Assembly (NCBI RefSeq): GCF_040807025.1
Contig: NC_090943.1
Coordinates: 126,665,400-126,729,399 of the forward strand
From: Struthio camelus
Taxonomy: Eukaryota; Chordata; Aves; Struthioniformes; Struthionidae
Direction: 5' to 3'
DNA: 64,000 nt
Shown: positions 1 to 11,500 of the stretch, one piece after another
Numbering within the stretch: position 1 is the first letter of the stretch
Layout: every line of letters starts with the position of its first letter
The notes under the pieces: generated by a model
What the model was told of the DNA's origin: nothing
Database searches by the model: none
Seen by the model: the letters and a program-made list of their open reading frames with translations, nothing else
Program-made: the position numbers and the translations under genes

Positions 1-77
1 GGAGGTTGGACTAGATGATCTCCAGAGGTCCCTTCCAACCTAAACGATTCTGTGATTCTGTGATTCTGTGATTCTGT
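1..77 (+). mobile_element. CR1 LINE 3' end with octamer tail, cut by the window edge
   Basis: The sequence has the CR1 3' signature: GGACTAGATGATCTCCAGAG, then GTCCCTTCCAACCT, then about four tandem copies of ATTCTGTG. CR1 elements end in this short tandem octamer rather than poly(A) and are usually 5'-truncated. Its good preservation suggests a fairly young copy. Only the end is visible. The 5' limit lies outside the window. Confidence 0.9.
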
Positions 78-3000
78 CTTCCACTTTCCAGGTAGCTTGT
101 ACTTCTCCAAGATAAGCTATAAAATCTAGGCACAGGCAATAGCAATGGGTTAAATGCTGACTGTATGTGCATGTCTCTGTTTTGTGCTATTTTCACAGAA
201 AAAAAGGATATTGGAGTAGAAAAGTTGGGGGAACATCTCTGGGGAGAGAATGAGAGAGCAGGAAGGAAGGCTGATGCGCAGGATCACAGGAAAGCTGTAG
301 CTCAGAGCAGACAAATGAAGAGTTGCATTGTTTGCATTGCCTCTTGCAAAGACAGGGAAATAACTGACGTAAGATGTCAAAATAAACTGCACACAAGTAG
401 GTAAAGGATTCAGAATGGTGAAGATAGTATTCTTAATAATCATAGCTTTGCTCAATAAGCTAGAATCCGATGAGCAACATCCAAAGACTGAGACTTACCA
501 CTTAAAATCAGCAAGGTGCTGAAATAAATGCATGTGAATGTCTTCATCTAATTTGATGGGTCATCTCACTGAGTAGGGAGGAAACACAGCTCGAAAGGGC
601 TATTGCTGGCTGCAAGAATGCCTCACAGCATGATTTGCTGATTGAATTTGTACAATCCAGTCAAGTGAGTGTGAGGAGGTCAAGGAATTCAAGTGTGGCC
701 CGTGCAAGAGAGAGGGCTTGTGGCCCAGCGTGACTGAGAATTTCATACGTCATGACAACTGATACGAGTTTCTAATGACTGGCAGCCGTTTTGGTGAATT
801 GCTCAGCTTTTATCAGCAGCTACCACCTAACTGCTGGTGCAGCTGCTTAGCTCCTGCATTTTGATGGGCTGCTTTTGGGTACATGTTAGTCGTCTCCATA
901 GGTATGAAGTGAATAAGGTGGGCACGTGGTCAAAGTAGCTGGTGAAAGTTAGCTGTTCCAGTGCATACAGAGCCAACTTCTGAGAGGAGGAACATCTAGT
1001 AGAAAGAACTCAGAATTAGTAACTAACTCTGATATTATACACTTACTATTGATAATGCTGATAATAACTTGGGAATACTGCTGCCCATTTTCACCAAGTC
1101 TGTCTTCTTTAACGGAGAAGTCATTTCAGAGACTAAATTTCAATATCTAAAGATGAAATGAAAATAAATGTCATTTATGGTAGTTCAGTGATGGTTATGT
1201 AAAAGTTTGTGAGACTGGATGATGACTCAAAAATCTACTAAAGGGAACCAAAATGTGTGCTGTAGGAACTCTCTTGCATGTTACACAGCAGTCAGGGCTA
1301 TTTTTTACTTCATAAGGAAAACATCAATTTGATTGAACAATGTCCCTTGTATAATGTAGATGCCTAGCTGTCTGTAGATTGCCCCTTTGAATTTCTCTGG
1401 GATTCATTGCGTCTTCTGTTAAGAGGAAATTATCAACAACAAGAGGAAATCCTGTACTAGTACTGAATAGTCCTTATTCTAAAGGTACTTCCCTTCTTGT
1501 GGGAATTGTATATAATCAGAACAACACTCCATAAAACAGATGAATTATTTTAGAAGGAGACGGGTCAGCCTTTTATTTAAAAGGTCTGACGTTATTGTAC
1601 ATAAGAAAATCAATTGTTAGAGAGGATGACATTCTTCCACAAGCTGACCGTACTTCACAAAGGTGGGGCAAAGTTTAAGGCATTGGCAACAGGAAGCCTG
1701 AGTTCCTTAGAGACTTCCATGTTGTCTGGAGCACACAATGACAAAATTACTTTTTTTTCTTCCCAAAAGTAACTCCATGCCTAAGAATGATTAAACTTTA
1801 CCCTGCTAAGTACTTGAGCTGGTGAAGATGAGAATGATGCATGTAACTGTGGGCCAGCAGCAAACGTCAATTCAGGGCAGGGGGTTGTGTTAGTTAGCAG
1901 CGTGTTGTACAGAAACAGGCAACCAGAGAGAGTTGATCTTTTGAAGACGAATCCTTCCCCTACACTAGCTCTCCAAGATCCACTCTCTTGTATACAGTTC
2001 CAATGACACAGATCTTTTCCACCACAAAACCCACTATGTTAAACAAGAGCAACCCCGATCTGAAGCCAGGGACTGGACAGCGATGTGGCTGCAACTGTGT
2101 CCTGAGATTTGGGAAAACAAGCACACGGCAGGTGCAACTGTAGATCTAAAGCTAAACTGTTGTCCTCCCTAGCCTGTTAAATCCATTCCTCTCACAAAGG
2201 AAAGGTTTGAAAATCCCCCTACTCCCCCGACCCCAAATAGCCCCAAACAGCCCAGAGCTGGGAGACCCTAGAATGAGTCAGACATTCATTGAAAAAAGTT
2301 CAAGTGAGATTTGTTATGCAGCTTTAAAAAATCTTTGGGTTGTTGTTATTGTTATTGTTTTAGGTAATGTTTATCCAATTTTTATCTCCTCACTGAGGAG
2401 GTAAGAAGGCTGGCTCCGTGCTTCTTCATGGTGCTGACAAGGTTTGTATGACTCTTTTCACAGCCCCCTCAGGCCCAGCCTGGGTGATCGTGCCTATTAG
2501 CAAACTGAAGCTAACAGCTAACAAAATTTTGCCTCCCTGCAGCACAGCAACATCCCAGGCTCAAGGCATAGCTTCAATGACAGGGCTGGCTGAGAGCCAC
2601 AGGGGCCAATACTGGGAATTCCCATGGTCTGCCCCCAGGGATAAATTTGATAGAGTGACGCATCAGGTTTCCGGTTAGAAAAATCCCTGCTTTTTTTTTT
2701 CTTTATACAGCATTAGTATCCTCAGAATGTACCAGCCAGACAGCCTGACTTTGTGCATTCTTTAAGCAAAAAGGGAGCAGTAATACAATTCTTCTTTAGC
2801 TTTCATTTTAGCTGTATACTTTCTAATGCAAAAAGGAAAAAAAAAAAGAAGTTAAAAATCCCCTCTTATTCCCAGTCCCTACGCTAGGAAGTGCAACCTT
2901 CCCTCCTTATTATTTTCACTGCCTTACATGAGATGGACACCTAGTCTGCCTCAAATAGTTGCTGAGAAAGCTGTGGTTCAAGCTTTACATAATGAAATAC

Positions 3001-5969
3001 TTTTTATACTGGAGTTCGTTGTGAAGCAGCCTGTTAAGCTCCGCTATCTGCATTGCATTAACTTTATATCCCAAAACTCCTATCGGAAAGGAGATTTTTA
3101 TGTTACTGTATTTGACACACCCCAGCCAAGGCTCCATCGCCTTCAATAACTCTGTCTGAAGCCTCTGACTGGAAAAGGCTAGAGAAGAGTTTGCCAGGGG
3201 CTAGCGCCACCTCGGATTTAATTTTCTGGTGACAGTATCTGCTCCTCACTCATCTATGTTGGATGAGCTGTTGCAACGATGCTGTTAACCCTATGGGATA
3301 GTGAAGTGAGTGATAATGGAGTTATACTGGTATACGCAACTTGTCCGCAGCATCCACTCCTACTTTGTTAGAAAATCACAAGGGCTGCAAAATGAAGTGC
3401 GTGCTAGGGGAGTGGGAAGGGCACAGGGGAGAAGATGAAACCCTTTTATCATTCAAACTTCACTCTAAAGAGGAGAATTTTTATTAATAAGCCTCCTTTT
3501 CCCCATCCCCTAGGGCTTTTCGCAATCTCATCACTACTACATTTGCCCCTTCAAAGTTAAGTGATATTTGCAGGAGGTATTGCATCATGTTTTAGGTAGG
3601 GAGCCAAGACTCAGGAAGCTGAAAATCAAAATAGCTGGTCGAGGTGTTTGGATCATTTTTTATTTTTTCCTTTCCTCCTCAGGACAGTCTTCTGTAACAT
3701 TTCCTTGATTTAAAGCATGGCTGCTCTTGACTTCTTGGAATCCACGGATGACTTGTGCTTCTTGAAATTGGACTGAGGTGGTTCTCGTGTCAGAGTGCCG
3801 GGCAATAAGGAATACAGAGCGGCTGCTTTTCCTAGTCTCCCATAGCACTTATGTAAATGGAAGCAATAAAAGAATCCAGTTCCCACAGCAGCTTTCAGAC
3901 CCTTAACTGCTAGACTATTTCACACTCCAGAGTCTCCTAACACCTTCACAGTTTCAGCAACAAAGAGACCCCTCCACTACTCTCTGATGAAAGAAAGCGC
4001 ATGGCTGGAACAAAACAGAGTTCTTAGGCAAAATTAATACTCCCGTGAGATGCATTTTTGTATGTTTGACTTCACAACTTACCAATGTATTTTTAATACA
4101 ATCTTTTGTGTATAATTTACTAGGTCTTAAATAAGTTATTTGATAGCACAGCCTTCCTTATGATGCCTTAGATCATCATGCATATAGTCCCTCAGCGAGG
4201 CTGCAGGTTTTGGATTTGCCCCTTAGACTTTTTCAGCTGAGAGGGATTAACTGATGATGCATGTAGGTTGTCGTAAGTGGATCAGAGAAGAGTGGGTCTA
4301 GTTCTGCCCAGCGTGTTTAGCAGGTACTTGCTGTCACTAGAGCGATGAGGAGGGGGGAATCTTGCACGTTGTCATAGACTCTAGAGAGAATTGTGCTATA
4401 ATGGTCACAGATGTTTCTGCCTTTTCCTCCAACTCTTATTGTTTCCCCTCCAGTCTTCTTTCTCCTGGTTGCTCACCTAAGACTACTCTGCTGCTTGCTG
4501 GTCCACTCTCAGCTTCTTCATGTAATGACTCCTGATCTTGTGGCAGCGCTTTCCCGATTGGCCAGCCAGTTCTCATTCCCACCTAGATCCAGTGTCAGGC
4601 TTCAGCTTTTGTCCCATAGGTCCTTGGGAGACCTCCGTGTGCCCTCTCAAGCTCCTATTCCAGTCTCCTTGTCACAGTATTCTTATTTTTTTCTTTCCTT
4701 TATCTTGGATTGCCAGTTTTCTTACTTGAAACTTGTCTTGTTACAACATCTTACTGGCTTCTTGTCACAATCTCACTGCTTTCCCTCCTCCCTGCTCTGG
4801 GTTTTATCCTATCCGTATCTGAAGGAGACGCTTTCCTCTATAGCTGCTTCATCCCTTGCATCACAGCAAGCACAAAAAGGAGGACTCTTTATTCCTCTTT
4901 CCATGCCTAGCCCCACCGTGCCAATAGTAGTCATTGCAGGAGAAGTCCTTGTGGTTATAGGAGCTAAGACACTAATGAGGATCAGAGCTCCATGAGGTGG
5001 GTACTTGGATAGCTTAGTCACACAGTAGGACTGAAACCTGTTTGCTAAGCGTGCAACCATTAGGGCTTTTCATTGACCAGGTCTGGCAAAACTTTTCTGA
5101 GCAAGTGCAAGCGTCTGTTTTCCCAAAAGTTTAGATCTTGCATACATTTTTGTTGGTTTGTCATGTGGGCGGCCAAAAGATGCCTTCTTACGAAAGGTCA
5201 TTCTTTCTCAGATTTCATGTCCTGCTGCAAAGTATTTGATACTAGACAATTTAAAAGGACAATTCACAAGCTTCTCTATCTTATTTATTGGGTTATTTAT
5301 TTATATGGACAAGACAATGAATATTCCCTAACCTCATTCTTTAACGTATTATTTGGATGAAATTTTCTATGAAATAAGAAAAAAAGTTGGTCTTGTTGCA
5401 GACTTTATCATGAAATTTTTTAGCTGGAACAATTAAAGTTTTACTCTCATAAGCAACTGAAAGTAGGTGTGCAGAATACGAACTGTGGAGCAACCTTGAT
5501 ATCTGAAGATGTTACCAGCTTGCCATGTGATATACTGCATTTTGAGATTGAAGTACTGCACAAACAACATATACAGGACAATTTCCTTTGCAACTGCTGT
5601 GCACTGCAAAAATCTGTAAGCTTTCACCCCACATATAGGGGATGAGCAAGGGTACGGGTAGGAGAAGAAGGGAAAATATTATTTGTGGTATGGTAGTGCT
5701 TAGGAGTCCATGCATGAGCTAGGAAGCCATCTTTAGCAGCTGATGAGATCAAAATAGCTGAAATAGCACCAAGTGTAGGTTTACTAGGAGTTATGGAGAA
5801 CCATGGGAAGAGAACCACTAGCTCCCCTCCCCTTCCTTAGCACTACTTAGTGATAAATGTATTAGGTGTACAGAGAGGGTTTCTCTGGGTCATCCAAGCT
5901 TTACTAGTGCTATCCAGACAGAGGAAGATGTTTGCTACATATGGGAAGAGAGTCTTTTGGAAGCTATTG
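78..5969. other. Intergenic sequence, no gene seen
   Basis: AT-rich sequence far downstream of STMN2. A CT-rich stretch at about 4400-4900 gives a 194-codon ORF with hydrophobic, Leu/Ser-rich composition, typical of low-complexity pyrimidine-rich DNA. No splice-supported exon, RNA gene or recognisable repeat was seen. Confidence 0.6.
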
Positions 5970-6168
5970 TTTTCCCAGAAGGTTGTGACTTTTTTGTCAG
6001 AGAGCTTGTGGAATATTCATCCTTGAAGATATTCAAAACTCAGCTGGATGAGGAGGCCCTAAGCAACTTCCTTTAGCTTTGAAGTTACATTCAACTTTGA
6101 AACTGGCCCTGCTTTGAGATGAGGTGACCTCCAGAAGTTCCTTCCAAACTAAATTATTCTGTGACTCT
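5970..6168 (+). mobile_element. Diverged CR1 LINE 3' fragment
   Basis: Blocks in CR1 order are visible: CCAGAAGGTTGTGAC, then CCTTGAAGATATTCAAAACT, then GGATGAGGAGGCCCTAAGCAA, CTGGCCCTGCTTTGAGATGA and GACCTCCAGAAGTTCCTTCC, ending ATTATTCTGTGACTC. A piece of about 25 bp around 6070-6100 looks like a local duplication of the AACTTTGAA segment. The tail has decayed to a single octamer, so this copy is older than those at 1 and 48226. Confidence 0.85.
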
Positions 6169-6262
6169 TGTCTTAGCCCTGTGGAAGATAGTGGCTCATC
6201 TGTTAAAGGGCCTCAGGATCTCATGAACCCAGTGGGATCTGGTGTCTGCACCATCTGTTGAG

Positions 6263-6292
6263 GGAGCAGGGTCTGGAGCAGGGTCTGGAGCA
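6263..6292. repeat. 12-bp tandem repeat, 2.5 copies
   Basis: GGAGCAGGGTCT occurs twice in a row followed by GGAGCA. It lies in a chance minus-strand ORF, where it gives a PDPAPDPAP-like string. Confidence 0.85.
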
Positions 6293-6898
6293 CAGGAAAT
6301 GTGAATTGGGAAGGAGGGACCTGAGGTCAGACTGGGCATAACGGGGTGAGGAAGACGTCTGTTTGAGGAGCTCTGTGTGCGGGTGACAGCAGGGGAGACA
6401 CAGCTGAAGTCTCTGTCAGGATGGCATAGATGTTTGCAGCTCTGCCATGGGGCACATAAGGAGGTGTAAGCTGGGATCCTAAGGGGGAATCTTGAAGTGA
6501 TAAAAATGTGTAGGAGGTGATACTCTACAGTTAGAGCATGACTTTTGGGAGGAGTTAGAGGCATGGAAGGAAAATGGTTGGGATTGTGGAAAGAGCTCAG
6601 GGTTGAGGAAAGGCTAGGGTGTGAAGGGAGAGGACACTCGCCTCTGTCATCCTCATTTCTCATGGTGGTTAGCAACCCTATGGGATTGATCTGTAGCTTG
6701 GACACAAGAGGTAAGATCACTATGGGCTGGGCTGGGCCCTTATTCACATTGGGGTTGCCTCTCTCCATGAAGTGAATGTAATTACCTGGGTGAAGAAGCT
6801 AGCAATAAAACCTCTTATGCAGGTCAGCGAGAATCTGAATTGTCACAGCCACAGCAATGCTTATTGTCTTCCTTGGGCATGAGCAGTACTGTAGCAGA

Positions 6899-6916
6899 TA
6901 TATATATATATTTTTT
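6899..6916. repeat. Short (AT)n tract followed by T-run
   Basis: ATATATATATATAT followed by T9. A simple repeat with no other feature. Confidence 0.75.
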
Positions 6917-8509
6917 TCCTGACTAATTGCTTGTTTCTTTTGTTGCCTCTTTAGTTCTACTGCCTGATACCAGGAACAATCACGAACCTGTAGCACTAAA
7001 TAAACAATAACCAATAAACAACAACATTCAGCAAAGAGTCTGTGCCTACATATAACTCAGTTCCGTCAAATGACTAGTCATTGCAGCGATGGCAAGAACC
7101 TATGCAAGAAAAAAAGCAAGAAGCCTTTATAACCTTGGGAAAAAATGTCTTCTCAGGATGATGTCAGAAAAAACATATCTGGGTGAGAGACCTGTCCGAA
7201 GAACTTCAGCAGGGAGAGAGGGACTAAATCTCTGTAGAGCAGGAAGGAAAACTCTTCTCTGGAGGACCTATGAAAACATCAATTATACCTCCTTTCAGGG
7301 AGTGTATGGAGAATATATTCCAGATTAGTGTCTCTGGAACAATTTTGTTTTATGCACAGGCTTTCTCAAGACTGGAAGAGGAAGCCTGTGAGGCAGCAGA
7401 GCAGTTTTATTCTGTTGAGTGGCCCATAGGAGCAAAGTACTGCCATTTGGGGGAGGCAGTCTTGGCTTTACAATAGCAATGGAGCTGTCTGGGAAACACT
7501 TTTATACAGTTTTATGAAGGATGGAGACAATAGGTTTCTATAGAAATAACTTTTACAACTCTATTGATTTAACACAGAGTGAGAGTGCTTCTGTTCCAAT
7601 AAAAGAGCCTATAGCATGTATTGTCTCCCCAGTTCTCTGTGGCTTTCTGCAGTTTGGAGCACAGCATGCATGGAGCTGACTCTGCTTTTCCTCCCTGTCC
7701 CTCTGGAGACAGCTAAGGCCAACAAATGTGACTAGGCTATGTTCTAACACGTGGGGCACCAGAGAAGGAGGATTTCCTTAAAGAAAGTGCAGTGCAGAGG
7801 TTTGGCACAGCCCTTAATGATTAAGAAGTTCACCCTACTGTCTTTATGGAGACAAGATTCCTGTTGCAGATTCCTGTGCCTTTTCTTCCTGACACCTGTG
7901 GGATCAAGCATTATATGGTCAAAATTGCAAAATAATAATCTCAATGCCAATGAACAGGGAGAGATTCCTTACAGAAAAAGATCTAGTGTCGGAAAGTATC
8001 CTATTCTTGAGCCTTTAATTGCCTGTAACTGGCATCCCTATGGACCAAGAACATGCTTCCTAATTCAAGAGTTATGTTTCTGCTCTATTGAAACAGTTGC
8101 TATTTAAGCGTTATTAGAAATGGGAAAATAGTGTCTGGCAGCCCAGTCTGTAAAGTAAAATGCAGTGGACACACTGAATTGGCAAAGTCCTGCAGGCTTA
8201 CAAACAAGCACAGATAAAAAGTTACAGTTGCAGGCATCACTGCAAATCCTCCCCCCTGGCCCTGAACTTTCCGTTATAATCTCGGAGGTAAGGCAGCCTG
8301 GGCATCACGTGCAAGGGATGATGTAACACTACCTTAAAGTTTAAAGACACACATGCCTCTAAGGTGTCCGGATGAGCAGGCAAGGATCAGTGTTAAAATT
8401 TTTTCCTGCCAGATGCTTCATTCTAGACACATTTTTGAAGGAGTGAAATAAGACTCAAACCAGGTCCACTACTAGTATCTAAAATGAATCAGGTCATTTT
8501 TCCTTTTAG

Positions 8510-8599
8510 GATTCAGTGATGCTACTAGAGAGGAAGTCGGATGGCGAAGCTGGAGGATTTGGATCGGTGATGGCTCTCATACGACTAAACTGTCAGAAA
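8510..8599 (+). other. Candidate 90-nt exon on the plus strand
   Basis: The segment has a good acceptor before it (TCATTTTTCCTTTTAG) and a strong donor after it (GTAAGT). It is 90 nt long, open in two frames (one begins DSVMLLERKSDGEAGGFGSV), and has several CpGs where the surroundings have almost none. I recognise no protein in either frame and see no partner exon with certainty, so a noncoding RNA exon is as likely as a coding one. It is downstream of and opposite to STMN2. Confidence 0.25.
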
Positions 8600-11500
8600 G
8601 TAAGTCGATTTTTCTGGGAGGGAAAGTTTGCCAGCTACTTCCCTCTGTTGACCGAGTTACTGAAGTACACTAACCTTGGGTAAACCAAAAGCAAATCTCT
8701 CAGACAATACACGGGGATTGAAAGGCAGATAATAGGCCAGATTCTTGGTATTCATGAGCTGGTGGAGCTTTGCTCAAAATACTGTAATGGCTGAGGACTG
8801 GGCCACAGTGATCTTCGTTTGAGCAGCTTACTTTATGTAAGGCCATGCTCTCGAAAAGAAAAGACATGGATATTATGTGTGTACATCTTTGCAGGCGCTT
8901 CTCCTTTGTCTTTTTTATTTCTAAATAGTAACACCCAATCTAAATTTTTCTTTGCAGCAAACTGTCAGTAATCTCTTGCACTTAGTATAAAATAAGGGAG
9001 GAAAATGAAGCTAAACTAAAGTTTTCTTGTTCCAATGCTGTTTTTAAAACAACGGCTTGGTATTAGTCACCACAGCTACCGAATGTGGGCAGCATTTCAG
9101 GAGAGCTTTACAAGAGTATTGCTTTCTGTCAGCAAAATGTTGATAAACTCATACTGGCTAGAAGGCTCTGTTTCTAGTCCTCACAGAGTGTTAGAGAATG
9201 CAATGGGTATTGTGGAGTGATATCCTTATTAAACCCCCAGCAGCACTGGAATCAAATTTCACGATATCTATCATCCTACCGTGCTTTGGTTTGACCGCAA
9301 AGTATACATTTCTCTCCTTTGGGCAGGAAGAAATGGTGGCAGTGACTCATGTTTGACACTTAGGTCATCTAACATGAAAACCATTTCCATCGAAGACTTG
9401 CAAGGCCCTGGCTTGCCTTTTCTTTTGTTTTCTCACTACTTCCCTGGCATCCTCGTACGTGACAATATGTTTCAAAATGCTAAAAGAGATGCTCAGTTGG
9501 CACAGTATCTCCACAATTGATTTGCTGCTGACAGAAGGGTGTTACTCAAAGGGGCTTCAGCTCTCTGTAAAGCACCCCTCAAATCTGAACAAAGTTATGT
9601 TTCTGTTGGTTGCCTGAGACACTGCAAAGCAGCACGTCTGTGCTCAGAGGCAGATTTCATCCGTGACAGAGGCACCTTTACTGCCCTGACACAATCCTTC
9701 CTCTCAGTGTATGGATTTTTAAGGTGTCCCCTAAATTGGCTAAAAGAGTGCCATAAGCTCTGCACCGCTTTTTTGAGAAGTGGGCTGAAGTGATCCATCA
9801 CCGGCTGGACACTTTTTCACAGCTGACCTGGTCCTGAGATGCTGCTGCCTTGGAGAGAGCCTAGAAATATTGTGGTTCTCTTTAAGAGGTTAGTAAATTT
9901 CTAAAGCTTTTTGGCAACAAGATGTGTTCGTCTGCCTATCTGCAGAATATGCTGGCCAGCCACCACATGATAGCTGTCAAAAATAGCCATGGGATTTCCT
10001 GAATGTGTCAAGGAATGCTGCAATTCTTTCTTGATGACTCCAGGAATAAGGTCATTGGCCTTTGATCAGATTCACAAGCTCATGATTTGCCTAGCTCTAC
10101 TCAGCAGATGTATACTTTAGGACTCTGGTTTTAGCTGTCGTCATCAGGCATCATTTACTATTGTCTTTTTTTCAGGCCTACTCTGCTTCATACAGCTATC
10201 AGTGGATTTACTCTTCAAAGTTCTGTCATTTTTAACACTAGGACGGAAAAGGGTCTTCACTCATTTAGCTCATATGTGACACTATGCTCATTTGGAGTGT
10301 TCTGTGTCAGGATCCTAAATAGTCCTAAACTCCGTGGGATCACGTCCAAGCTCTTCTACTCCTGGCAGCTTCTTCTGGTGCCATCAAATGTTCAGAGTGA
10401 CAGGCCACTGGGAGCTCTCCAGAAAACATATATCATTAAATCAAATGTGCATAAAGATTCTTCAGGAAAATCATTTCCAGATCTCTCCAAAAGAGCTGAT
10501 AAAGAAGCTCCACTAAACATGGAGTTTTTATGGATGGATTAAAATATAGACAAGCGATCTTTACCTTTGTTTTTATAAATTCCTAACTACCACATCTACA
10601 GCACGTCCTTGACTTTAGATTTAGCACCTAACATGATGGGAGGAATCAAACAGGATCCACAGGGCTGTGGCCTGACTTTTTAGCTTGAGGACAGATTAGC
10701 TTGTGACTGGGAGTTATCGTAAAGCAGGCAAGCCCGTCAGTGCATTTCTTTTTTTCAACATGAGATCAGTGTTGCCTGCACTGAGCATAAAACAAGGAGT
10801 TGCTTCTAATATGTGCTGCTACTTAGGAGTGTTGCTGTGATGTAGAGTTTGTTATTGTTTGCAAATCTTGTACCACATCTACTGTTTCAATGGCTTTATT
10901 AATAATACAGCAAGGATTAGTGGGCTTCATCCATGTCAGAGAATGGAGACACGCAACTCCTGGACTGAGTCCCATGAGTACCTGGTCACAGGTACATTTC
11001 CAAATATCTTTTCTTTCTTTGTAGGAAGCCAAAGCCAGTCTGTCTTTTGCTGATATTGTTTCACTGTGGTTTGTGGTCAAATGCAGATACTGTTTGAATG
11101 CACATGATGAATGAATGATTGCTGTAGTTCTAGAGCAACAGCACTGTACTTTCCATTTTAGGGAAGATTATGACATGCTATCTAGATAAAAAGAGGATTT
11201 TATCTGAAGGTCCCTAGCGTCATTAGCAATGATGTGCATTATTTTATTTATTCAGTTGGCTCTAACCGTTTTCCCTTTTACAGTGACTCAGCTTTTCAAC
11301 TGTGAATACTCATGTCAGATCCCTTATTAGCCACCCAAAGATCAAATGAATGACCACATCTCTTATATATTTTGCGTAAGTAAGTGCTTCATATTGTCCT
11401 TTTCTGTAAAGGTTATAGCTGATTTCAAGTTGCGTTTTCCTAAAGTATGGTCAAAACATGAAGATTTAAACCTATAACTGAAAATATTTTACTTTGATTT

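Larger units (their letters stand above)
6169..8509. other. Intergenic sequence, no gene seen
   Basis: After the CR1 fragment the sequence is non-repetitive apart from a 12-bp tandem and an AT tract. A 190-codon minus-strand ORF over 6196-6768 has no recognisable domain. Confidence 0.6.

Noticed and set aside
4411..4995. 194-codon plus-strand ORF, hydrophobic and Leu/Ser-rich
   Set aside because: The DNA is a CT-rich low-complexity stretch, and such tracts give Leu/Ser/Pro/Phe-rich frames automatically. No signal peptide plus domain pattern, no splice support.
6196..6768. 190-codon minus-strand ORF
   Set aside because: Pro/Ser-rich with an internal 12-bp tandem repeat and no recognisable domain. 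The other strand is also partly open.
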